Positions 1 through 7,244 of a stretch of DNA of 20,875 nucleotides are shown here, piece by piece; within the stretch, counting starts at the first letter, position 1, and every line of letters begins with the position of its first letter. Made by a program: the position numbers and the translations under genes. The stretch comes from JANMDR01 sp031376425 (GTDB lineage Bacteria > Pseudomonadota > Gammaproteobacteria > Burkholderiales > Usitatibacteraceae), in the NCBI GenBank assembly GCA_031376425.1, contig JANMDR010000097.1, positions 1-20,875 on the forward strand, written 5' to 3'. The notes under the pieces are model-generated. The model made no database searches. It worked only from the letters and a program-made list of their open reading frames with translations, and was not told where the DNA came from.

Positions 1-736
1 TATCAGGTTGATAATAGCGGCGGTAAAAAGCTCGCAAATTCTCAATTTTTACATTCTCAATATCAGATCGATTACCAATAGTGGAATTGCCATAATTGTG
101 CCAATCAAAAGCTACACTTTGCATACGTTTCAAAAGCACGGAAAATGGGGCGTTTTCACCCTGTTCATACTCATTGCGCACCACAGTCATTTCGGTATCA
201 AGGTCTTTTTTAGCAATGAAGGAATTCACCATACGGTCAGCCTCCATACTTAAGGCCCACTTTAAATTATCTTCATTCGCTTGGAACAATTCAAAATAAT
301 TAGTCCGATCAAGCCATGTAGTGCCATTGGAGCGCATGCCGCGCGCATTAAATTCTTTATCAATACTTGGGTTTTTAGGCGACCCTTTAAACAGCAAATG
401 CTCTAGTAGATGCGCCATGCCGGTTTCACCATAGTTTTCATGGCGCGAGCCTACTAAATACGTCATATTTACGGTGATGGTCGGCTTTGATGGATCAGGA
501 AAAAGCAGCACCTTTAAGCCATTTGGCAAACGATATTCCGTCATACCTTCAATAGAGGCACCACGTACCATGCCTTTTGGTAAGGCATTAGACAAACTTG
601 GTGTCGCATTGCTAGCAAGTGGTAGCGCCGCTGCGGATTTTTGCGCTTGCGCTGTGGTCGCCAAGCCCAGCGAAAACATTAAACTGGCGCTAGTTAACGC
701 TAGATAAGACACGGCTTTGCAGTATTTTTTTAGCAT
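1..736 (-). CDS. Exported M16 family zinc metallopeptidase, N-terminal part (cut by window edge)
   Basis: The reverse strand reads without a stop from an ATG at 736 to the window edge, giving 245 residues. An N-terminal signal peptide (Lys-Lys, then a hydrophobic stretch to about residue 30, with a plausible cut after Ala-Gln-Ala) points to export. The inverted zinc motif HLLEH is at residues 109-113 and the downstream ligand Glu, in NEYEQGEN, is at about 189, 76 residues later as is usual for M16. The family cleaves peptides in a closed two-lobed chamber. This is only the first M16 domain; full-length relatives have about 900 or more residues, so most of the gene lies to the left. It is strongly similar to the complete M16 gene at 7245-10130 (the stretch DWHNYGNSTIGNRSDIENVK is shared), making it a paralogue in opposite orientation. 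It is divergent from the serine hydrolase gene at 855. Confidence 0.93.
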   Translation of the reverse strand, partial: MLKKYCKAVSYLALTSASLMFSLGLATTAQAQKSAAALPLASNATPSLSNALPKGMVRGASIEGMTEYRLPNGLKVLLFPDPSKPTITVNMTYLVGSRHENYGETGMAHLLEHLLFKGSPKNPSIDKEFNARGMRSNGTTWLDRTNYFELFQANEDNLKWALSMEADRMVNSFIAKKDLDTEMTVVRNEYEQGENAPFSVLLKRMQSVAFDWHNYGNSTIGNRSDIENVKIENLRAFYRRYYQPD

Positions 737-803
737 TTTTAGTCTATTCCTAATTAAAGTTTTATGCTCATTACAAGCATGACAGCGAATAACGAAGCGT
801 AAC

Positions 804-825
804 ACCAACCGTGCTTGGTTATAAT
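804..825 (+). promoter_or_regulatory. Candidate -10 box with overlapping inverted repeat, promoter of the serine hydrolase gene
   Basis: A perfect TATAAT lies at 820-825, 29 bases before the ATG at 855. No good -35 box is visible at 16-18 bases upstream. A small inverted repeat, ACCAA (804-808) and TTGGT (815-819), touches the -10 box and could be an operator. The intergenic region 737-854 must hold the promoters of both divergent genes. Low confidence, because short AT-rich matches are common. Confidence 0.3.
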
Positions 826-854
826 CCATACCTAACCATTTATTTTGCATTGTT

Positions 855-2690
855 ATGTCCACTAAAAAACTCCTTAAAGCAACTTTGCTGCCAGCACTTA
901 TTCTTACCTTGGCTCAAGCGTCACCGCTTGCCTTTGGCCAAACAGCTGCCAAGCCAGCAACAAAAGCGACGACCACGACAAAGCCATCCGCTCAATCGAG
1001 TGCACCGCCACAAGCATCACTACCGCCCCAAAATCTTGCGCAAGCCTTAAGCAATGTTGTTAAGCAACGGCTGAACAACGATTTATCCGGTGCCTGCGTG
1101 GCGGTGGTAGCCGTGCCGGGCAAAGGCATTAAGGCTGAAACAGCTTATTTTTGCGCTAATGCAGCCGATACCAAACGTAAGGTAGATGCCACCACCGTAT
1201 TTGAAATCGGTTCGATTTCCAAAGCGTTTATGGGCACTTTACTAGCCGATCTAGAACTGCGCGGCAAAGTAAATAGCAGCGATCCTATCAAAAAATACTT
1301 ACCACCTGGTTTGAAGATACCTGATTTTAAAGGGCGAGAGATTACCCTGCTCGATCTCACCACCCACACTTCGGGCTTACCCAGTTTGCCAAGCCGCTAT
1401 AAGCCGACCAATACCGCGAACTTTTACGCTGAGCTCGACACTAACACCATCACCGAATCTCTTGCAGACGTAACGCTTAGCTATGAACCTGGCAGCAAAT
1501 ATGTCTACTCAAACTTTGGTGGGCTTTTACTTTCGCGCATGCTCTCGGTGCAATCCCAACGCGATTTTAATGAAGCCATGATAGAACGCATTGCCGCGCC
1601 GCTTAAAATGATCGATACCACAAGCTTAACCCCTCCCGCACGCATGGCCACCCCGCACAGTGCATCAGGCAAAGTGGTTTCGCACTGGAGTTTCTACGCA
1701 GATTTAGCGGGTATGGGCGGTATCAAGTCAACACTTCCAGATATGCAAAAATTTCTGGAGGCCAACTTAGAAATTTATAATAACCCAGAAGGGGTATTGG
1801 CGAAGTCAGCTATTGGTATGGCACTTAAAAAAGCGCATAGCAAACAACGCGCAGCACAAGGCTCGATAGATATTGGTTATGGATGGCATCGCATCACCCG
1901 CAACGGTTCAACTGTCGTGTTTCACAACGGTCAAACAGCAGGTTTTCACGCCTTTATGGGCTTTGACCCCGCAACGGGTCGCGGTGCAGTCGTGTTAGCC
2001 GACAGCGCCATTGCTATTGATGACTTGGGCTTCAATCTCGCCAGCAAAGAGTTTCCGCTGTCCAAACCACGGCTGACCGCCAGCCTAGACAGCGCCGCTG
2101 TTGATGGCGTGGTGGGTGAATACGAATTGCCCAATGTGGTGCTGAAATTTGCCCGTGAAGGCACGGGAAGTGGGAGCCGCTTATTTGTGTATACGCCCGG
2201 CCGAGAGCGCACGGAGCTATTTGTAGATTCAAACGGGATGTATTATCCAAAAGAGTTTGACGCTCTCGCCCGTTTTGAAAAAAACAAAGAAGGTATCATT
2301 GAATCAGTGCTATGGCTGCAAGGCGGCGGTGCTGAACGCGGCAAAAAACGTGCTGTAAATAATTTTAAGCTTGAAGCCAGTGCTTTTGGTGATTATATTG
2401 GCGAATATGTATTTAGCCCCAGCTTCGCCATTCGTGTTTTTGAACGCGATCAAAGTTATTTTGCCCAAGCAACTGGTCAGTCAGAATTTGAGATTATTGC
2501 GGACGAGAAAGATCGCTTTTCGGTTAAAGTGATCACCGCAAAATTGATCTTTACACGCGTAAGCACTGGCGCTGTTGAATCTATGACATTACTGCAAAAC
2601 GGTAAAGAGCTCATTGGCAAGCGTTCTGCTACTAACAACAAACCTAGCGCAACGCCCAATGAGGCCGTTGCTCCAACGCTCATTAAATAG
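855..2690 (+). CDS. Exported serine hydrolase, beta-lactamase class C / penicillin-binding-protein fold (S12-like)
   Basis: A 611-residue protein with a signal peptide (about residues 1-29, cut near AFGQ) followed by an Ala/Thr/Pro/Ser-rich linker to about residue 58. The serine beta-lactamase-type catalytic motifs are all present: SISK (S120, K123) for the nucleophile and base, YSN at 218-220, and HNG at 357-359 in place of the KTG triad, as is common in EstB/AmpC-like esterases and D-aminopeptidases. The catalytic domain spans roughly 60-400. About 200 further residues (about 410-590) look like the beta-rich C-terminal extension of S12/PBP-like proteins. The substrate cannot be read from sequence: peptidase, esterase or beta-lactamase are all possible. 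Export to the periplasm is inferred. It is divergent from the M16 peptidase at the left and followed by the DUF5916 gene after 152 bases. Confidence 0.93.
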   Translation: MSTKKLLKATLLPALILTLAQASPLAFGQTAAKPATKATTTTKPSAQSSAPPQASLPPQNLAQALSNVVKQRLNNDLSGACVAVVAVPGKGIKAETAYFCANAADTKRKVDATTVFEIGSISKAFMGTLLADLELRGKVNSSDPIKKYLPPGLKIPDFKGREITLLDLTTHTSGLPSLPSRYKPTNTANFYAELDTNTITESLADVTLSYEPGSKYVYSNFGGLLLSRMLSVQSQRDFNEAMIERIAAPLKMIDTTSLTPPARMATPHSASGKVVSHWSFYADLAGMGGIKSTLPDMQKFLEANLEIYNNPEGVLAKSAIGMALKKAHSKQRAAQGSIDIGYGWHRITRNGSTVVFHNGQTAGFHAFMGFDPATGRGAVVLADSAIAIDDLGFNLASKEFPLSKPRLTASLDSAAVDGVVGEYELPNVVLKFAREGTGSGSRLFVYTPGRERTELFVDSNGMYYPKEFDALARFEKNKEGIIESVLWLQGGGAERGKKRAVNNFKLEASAFGDYIGEYVFSPSFAIRVFERDQSYFAQATGQSEFEIIADEKDRFSVKVITAKLIFTRVSTGAVESMTLLQNGKELIGKRSATNNKPSATPNEAVAPTLIK

Positions 2691-2842
2691 CTAAAATTAA
2701 GTTGCAACCACCCTCATACTCATACTCTATCCCTAAAACTCGCAATTGAACCCTAAATTTCTGCAAATCATCGCATTAAGCTTAAAAGATAACGGCCAAC
2801 GCGTTACGCTGTGGGCACAATCAACCGAGTATCGGCACATCA

Positions 2843-5140
2843 ATGAAAAATAATTTAAGTTTAAGCGCCTCAGCAGCGATGGTTGGATTTGTATTGACGC
2901 AGAGCATATCATCAGCTCTGGCACAAACCCCCGTAGAGCGCCGTAATGCACCTATCACAGCCACGCAATTACAAGCAAATGAAACGATTATCATAGACGG
3001 AAAACTTGACGACGCCATTTGGCAACGCATAAAACCGATGACGGAATTCTATGAATATCGGCCACGCGATGCAGCGACCGCTAAATACGACACTGAAGCA
3101 CGCATTGCCTACGACAAACATGCACTCTATATCGCCATTAATGCGCTTGATCCTGATCCTAGCAAAATTAATGCGCCGCTTGAACGACGCGATCAAGTTA
3201 ATGGCGCGCAAGATTTAATTGCACTGCATATTGATCCGGTTGGCACCCGTAAATTTGCGCAAATTTTCCGCTTTAATGCAGCAGGAGCTATTGGCGACGG
3301 CCTATTTAATGAGGACACAACCAACGAAGATTATTCGCCAGACTTTGAATTTGAAGTGCGCACCGACCGCAATGATAAAGGCTGGACGGCGGAAGTACGC
3401 ATTCCGTTTTCGACATTGCGTTACTCCGATCCTCCCTCTGCCACTTGGAGTATTCAAATTGTGCGCGGCATTTCCCGGGGTGAGCAGTATCGCTTCGCCA
3501 ACGCCCGTATTCCGCGCGACTCTAGCTGTTTTCTTTGCTACGCACAATCTTTAGAAGGCATGAAGGAGTTGCCCGCAGGCCGTGAATTAACGGTAATTCC
3601 ACAACTCACCTTGCGTCGCGGTAGCGATCAATTTAACGGTGGTAGTAAAAGTAATAAAACTAACTTTGTAGTAGGCGTAGATGCCAAATTTAGGCCACGT
3701 TCTGATTTGGTTTTTGATGCCACTATTAACCCCGATTATTCACAGGTAGAACTTGATTCCCCGCAGCTTGCCAGCAATGCACAGTTTGCCTTGTTCTTCC
3801 CAGAAAAACGCCCGTTCTTCCTTGAAGGTGCGGATATTCTATCAACACCGTTCAATGGCGCAATTTACACCCGCAGTATCAATGACCCGGCTTGGGGCGC
3901 GCGCTTAACCCAACGCGGTGGTGGTACCGACTTCACTGTACTCACTGTGCGCGACGATGGCAAAGGCTTCATCCTGCTTCCAAGCGCCCTTAGTACAGGC
4001 TTCTCCAGCCAAGGCACAAAATCGCAAGCAACAATTGGCCGCATTCGCACGCAGGCCGGTGCGTGGTCAATCGGCGGGTTAATTACTGACCGCACTTATG
4101 AAAGTAGCCAAGGCCAAGCCAGTGCCAGCAACCGCGTAGCAGGCGTAGATTTTGTGTGGCGGCCAACAGGCGAAACTCGTGTACGGGGTCAAGCACTCGG
4201 CAGTTTTACCAAAGATCCACGTAATCTGCGCGATGCCGGTGTTCCCAACAACGACTATGCCGCTTTGCTAGATTATAGTTATCGCGACGCCAAGTGGTCA
4301 ATATTTGGCAGCACCGAACAGGTCGGGCGCGGATTTCGCGCCGACAACGGGTTTTTTAGTCAAGCGGGTTACACCAATTTTTATCAGGAATTTCAACGCA
4401 AATGGGTAGACGTCGGCTTCTTCAACGAAGTCTCCCCATATCTAAATTTAAATCGTCGCGTTGACGACGATGGCAGAGTACTATTCCAAGAAGCGAAACC
4501 TGGGGTATTTTTTGCACTTCCAAATGACAGATACTTTGGTTTTGAGTGGCGCGGCAACACAAAAATTCGCTATCAAAAAGCAGGCGACCCGCTAAAACGC
4601 GACCAAGTCTACGCCTTCTTTGAAGGCAATCCCGGTACGTGGCTTTCACGTTTTTATGTGGAAACTGCGATAGGCGACCGCGGCGACATCGGCACCAATA
4701 CCATCAGACGCGGCTTCTACCTAGGGGCTAATGCGACGATCCGAATTTCGAACCGCTTTTCAATTGAGCCGCGCATTGATGAATCCGCCTTAGGCAACAA
4801 AGCTTTCGCAAATGGTGCGGAATTAGCGCAGCGCGAACGAGCCATACAAGTCGTGTCGGTATACCACCTTACTGCGCGAGATAACTTGCGATTGATCGCA
4901 CAAAGCAATAGCGTTAAGCGCACCGGTGCATTCTACGCAACCGTGAACAACACCAAAGATAAGACTGAAGTGTTATCGATCGTTTACGGTCACCTACGCA
5001 GTCTAGGCACCACGCTGTACGTAGGTGCTACTACATCAAGAGGTGTAGAAATTGGCGGCGATGGTAAAACCTCCACGCGTCGTCAAAACGAAGTATTTGC
5101 CAAATTAACGTGGTCATTTGATGTGGCGGCGATGCTTTAG
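2843..5140 (+). CDS. DUF5916 domain-containing exported protein with N-terminal CBM9-like domain
   Basis: A 765-residue protein. A signal peptide covers about residues 1-28 (cut at ALA-Q). Residues about 45-230 resemble the carbohydrate-binding module 9-like domain (IDGKLDDAIWQ at 51-61, then alternating beta strands and a WTAEVRIPF segment at 181-189). From about 245 the rest matches the DUF5916 pattern, including NPDYSQVELD and the very typical FFPEKRPFFLEGADI at 318-332. The C-terminal half is rich in alternating polar and aromatic strands and is probably an outer-membrane beta-barrel; this is inference. Function in the family is not established; some members sit near peptidases or transporters. 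No Shine-Dalgarno is evident before the ATG, and a short upstream frame overlaps the start (see findings). It converges with the minus-strand gene ending at 5199. Confidence 0.92.
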   Translation: MKNNLSLSASAAMVGFVLTQSISSALAQTPVERRNAPITATQLQANETIIIDGKLDDAIWQRIKPMTEFYEYRPRDAATAKYDTEARIAYDKHALYIAINALDPDPSKINAPLERRDQVNGAQDLIALHIDPVGTRKFAQIFRFNAAGAIGDGLFNEDTTNEDYSPDFEFEVRTDRNDKGWTAEVRIPFSTLRYSDPPSATWSIQIVRGISRGEQYRFANARIPRDSSCFLCYAQSLEGMKELPAGRELTVIPQLTLRRGSDQFNGGSKSNKTNFVVGVDAKFRPRSDLVFDATINPDYSQVELDSPQLASNAQFALFFPEKRPFFLEGADILSTPFNGAIYTRSINDPAWGARLTQRGGGTDFTVLTVRDDGKGFILLPSALSTGFSSQGTKSQATIGRIRTQAGAWSIGGLITDRTYESSQGQASASNRVAGVDFVWRPTGETRVRGQALGSFTKDPRNLRDAGVPNNDYAALLDYSYRDAKWSIFGSTEQVGRGFRADNGFFSQAGYTNFYQEFQRKWVDVGFFNEVSPYLNLNRRVDDDGRVLFQEAKPGVFFALPNDRYFGFEWRGNTKIRYQKAGDPLKRDQVYAFFEGNPGTWLSRFYVETAIGDRGDIGTNTIRRGFYLGANATIRISNRFSIEPRIDESALGNKAFANGAELAQRERAIQVVSVYHLTARDNLRLIAQSNSVKRTGAFYATVNNTKDKTEVLSIVYGHLRSLGTTLYVGATTSRGVEIGGDGKTSTRRQNEVFAKLTWSFDVAAML

Positions 5141-5198
5141 AACCAAGCAACTTGCGCGATTAGCACCTGAGCTTTATGCGGCAAGATACCTACTCACC

Positions 5199-5801
5199 TT
5201 ACTCTATAGAAAAATCTTCTACCAACATCAACTCGCACGAACCATTACCTCGGTCTTCGCGAGACAGCGATGATTGCCACGTCCAGCCGTCGCTGTGTTT
5301 CACATTAATCAAGTGACCTTTCAGCTTTACAACTTCGCCTACTTTGATGTTGAGTAGGCGCTTTTTAAGCGCTTTATCGATGGGGACGATATGCGTGTTT
5401 GCCGACGTGTTGGCCAGCACATTAGGATCGGCTGGCGCATCGCCAGACCAACGATAAAAGTACCAGCGGTTGGATTGGCTAACGCTTAACTGATCCACAA
5501 TCGTACTGTCCGACATCGGCCCCCAGCCAAGGGCTAAATCAATCGGTGATAAATCTGCCTCGCGTCCCATGCGGTAGCGCTCGGTAGACAAAACCTTGGC
5601 GCGAATTTCATAGCGCGCAACAGGTTCAATATCATAACCATCTATTTGCAACGGCGCCATAACAGTAGCGGTTTGCAAGGGTGCCTCGGTTACCGGCCCT
5701 GTGCTGGAAAGCCGCTTTTGCACACCCCGATTATGCGAAAAATAAAAACCAGCAATTAGCAAGACCGCAATCACCAACCAAGATTTTAATGATTGCGGCA
5801 T
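5199..5801 (-). CDS. Conserved-looking hypothetical protein with N-terminal membrane anchor
   Basis: A 200-residue protein whose family I cannot name. One hydrophobic segment (about residues 7-22, SWLVIAVLLIAGFYF) is followed by a basic residue-containing stretch and an exported domain, so it is probably anchored in the inner membrane with most of the protein in the periplasm. The domain is rich in Trp, Tyr and beta-prone segments, with conspicuous motifs LGWGPMSD (about 91-98), WYFYRW (about 113-118) and LKGHLINV (about 159-166). No catalytic triad, metal site or repeat is evident. It is the second gene of a minus-strand pair, 45 bases after the aminotransferase stop, so probably co-transcribed. 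An AGAAGAG-like ribosome binding site lies upstream of its ATG inside the duplicated 3' fragment of the aminotransferase. The coding call is firm from frame openness and composition; the function is unknown. Confidence 0.82.
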   Translation of the reverse strand: MPQSLKSWLVIAVLLIAGFYFSHNRGVQKRLSSTGPVTEAPLQTATVMAPLQIDGYDIEPVARYEIRAKVLSTERYRMGREADLSPIDLALGWGPMSDSTIVDQLSVSQSNRWYFYRWSGDAPADPNVLANTSANTHIVPIDKALKKRLLNIKVGEVVKLKGHLINVKHSDGWTWQSSLSREDRGNGSCELMLVEDFSIE

Positions 5802-5814
5802 AAGCGACGCTCTT

Positions 5815-5876
5815 CTATAATGCTTCGCGCAGCACCGAAGCTCAGCCTACAACGCTTCGCGCAACACTGAAGCTAA
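5815..5876. repeat. Direct repeat: partial duplicate of the aminotransferase gene's 3' end
   Basis: Two 30-base copies (5815-5844 and 5847-5876) lie 32 bases apart and match at 25 of 30 positions. The right copy codes for the last residues of the aminotransferase (minus strand, LASVLREAL then stop). The left copy lies just past the stop and reads ASVLREAL then stop in another frame. Four of the five differences would be synonymous; the fifth turns a Leu codon into TGA. Each copy also contains a short hairpin (GCTTC...GAAGC). Confidence 0.7.
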
Positions 5877-7022
5877 CGCGGTAACACCTTGATGAATCTG
5901 GGCAATAGTAGGTGTGACAAACGATAAACGTAGCGTGCAAGGATCGCCCGCATCGGCGTAAAACGCCGCGCCGGGTACAAAAGCCACACCACGCTCAACC
6001 GCCTTTGGTAACAATGCCACGGCATTCATGCCTTCGGGTAAGCGCACCCACAAGAACATACCGCCAATTGGACGATTCCAAGTAATGCCAGTACCAGTTA
6101 ATTCGCGGTCTAGGGCTTCCAACATGGCATCACGTTGGGCATGGTATTTGGCGCGAATTGTGGGCACATGCCGCTCTAAAAAGTCGTTCTGCATTACTTC
6201 ATACACTACGCGCTGATTAAAGATTGGCGTATGCAAATCTGCCGCTTGTTTTGCTTGTAGAAGCTTTGGATACAAGGCTTTTGGGGCGACAAGATAGCCT
6301 AAGCGCAAGCCGGGCACCAACACTTTTGAGAATGATCCCAAATACAAACAGCCATCCGGATTACGGGATGTAAGCGTAGGTGGAGGCGGTGTGTCAAACC
6401 ATAATTCGCCATAAGGATTATCTTCAAGCAAAGGCACGTTTAACTCACGCGCTTTCGCTGATAGCGCCGCACGACGCGGCTCCGTCATCGTACGACCCGT
6501 GGGGTTTTGAAAGTTCGGCAGCACATACAAAAAACGTGCGTCTTGCGCTTTGGCAGCGAAGTCGTCCACATTCACGCCAGCGCCATCACTTTCTACACTG
6601 ACAACCTTAGGTTCCATTGGTGTGAAGGCCTGCAAAGCACCAAGATAGGTTGGCGTCTCAACCAAAATCTTGCTATTGGCATCAATCAAAATTTTTGCGG
6701 CTAAATCTAAGCCCTGCTGCGAACCGGTAGTGATCAAAACCTGCGAAGCTTCTACATCCCACGGCAACATTTTCGCAATTTCTTCGCGTAAAGGTGCATA
6801 GCCTTCACTTGCCGCGTATTGCAACGAGGCACGACCGTCTTCGCGCAACACCTTGGCACAGGCGTCAGCTACTTCGGCTACGGGAAAAGTATCTGCTGAG
6901 GGTAGGCCACCCGCAAAGCTTATGATTCCAGGCTTCTCAGTGATTTTAAGAATTTCACGGATCACCGAAGGATTCATTTTTTCGGCGCGCGCGGCGAGTT
7001 TCCAAACGTTTGCGTTATTCAT
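5847..7022 (-). CDS. PLP-dependent aminotransferase, class I/II (2-aminoadipate transaminase/MocR-catalytic-like)
   Basis: A 391-residue fold-type I aminotransferase without a GntR DNA-binding domain. Visible cofactor and substrate residues are N173-P174 in FQNPTG, D201-N-P-Y-G at 201-205 (the Asp binds the pyridine nitrogen), the Schiff-base lysine K233 in SFSKVLVPGLR, and R365 in LRLSFV for the substrate carboxylate. The N-terminal segment IISFAGGLPSADTFP (33-47) is typical of the LysN/2-aminoadipate, kynurenine and aromatic/branched-chain transaminase subgroup, which transfers the amino group of an amino acid to 2-oxoglutarate or another keto acid. The exact substrate cannot be told from sequence. 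Length is normal for the family. It is the first gene of a minus-strand pair with the membrane-anchored unknown protein, and it is divergent from the M16 gene. Its 3' end is partly duplicated downstream. Confidence 0.93.
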   Translation of the reverse strand: MNNANVWKLAARAEKMNPSVIREILKITEKPGIISFAGGLPSADTFPVAEVADACAKVLREDGRASLQYAASEGYAPLREEIAKMLPWDVEASQVLITTGSQQGLDLAAKILIDANSKILVETPTYLGALQAFTPMEPKVVSVESDGAGVNVDDFAAKAQDARFLYVLPNFQNPTGRTMTEPRRAALSAKARELNVPLLEDNPYGELWFDTPPPPTLTSRNPDGCLYLGSFSKVLVPGLRLGYLVAPKALYPKLLQAKQAADLHTPIFNQRVVYEVMQNDFLERHVPTIRAKYHAQRDAMLEALDRELTGTGITWNRPIGGMFLWVRLPEGMNAVALLPKAVERGVAFVPGAAFYADAGDPCTLRLSFVTPTIAQIHQGVTALASVLREAL

Positions 7023-7133
7023 AGTTTCGATAGCCTGAAGCAGCTTTAGGCTGCATAAATAATTAGTAGGCGTCTATTATCGCATCACCAGAGTTTTAAC
7101 GACCAAATCGAAAATAAAATGCGACGAAACACC

Positions 7134-7162
7134 CGAACAGAAATTTCACAATAGGTTAAAAT
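7134..7162 (+). promoter_or_regulatory. Candidate sigma-70 promoter of the M16 peptidase gene
   Basis: TAAAAT at 7157-7162 has a weak -35 candidate CGAACA at 7134-7139, spaced 17 bases. If used, transcription would begin near 7170, downstream of the ATG at 7161, which supports the start at 7245. The divergent minus-strand gene could use GATAAT on the opposite strand around 7077-7082. Low confidence. Confidence 0.25.
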
Positions 7163-7244
7163 GCTGCACGCTAGAATTTTTAGCCAGTCTACTTTGCGTC
7201 TTAACTTAAAGTTTCAAGCGCGTCACAACAGGACAACAGAAACC

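Noticed and set aside
5141..5198. Terminator between the convergent DUF5916 and unknown-protein genes
   Set aside because: Only a 5-bp CTTGC/GCAAG pairing with a long loop and no T-run.
7161..7244. Upstream ATG giving a longer M16 peptidase
   Set aside because: The added 28 residues would precede and spoil the signal peptide, and the likely -10 box overlaps this ATG; 7245 has AGGA upstream.
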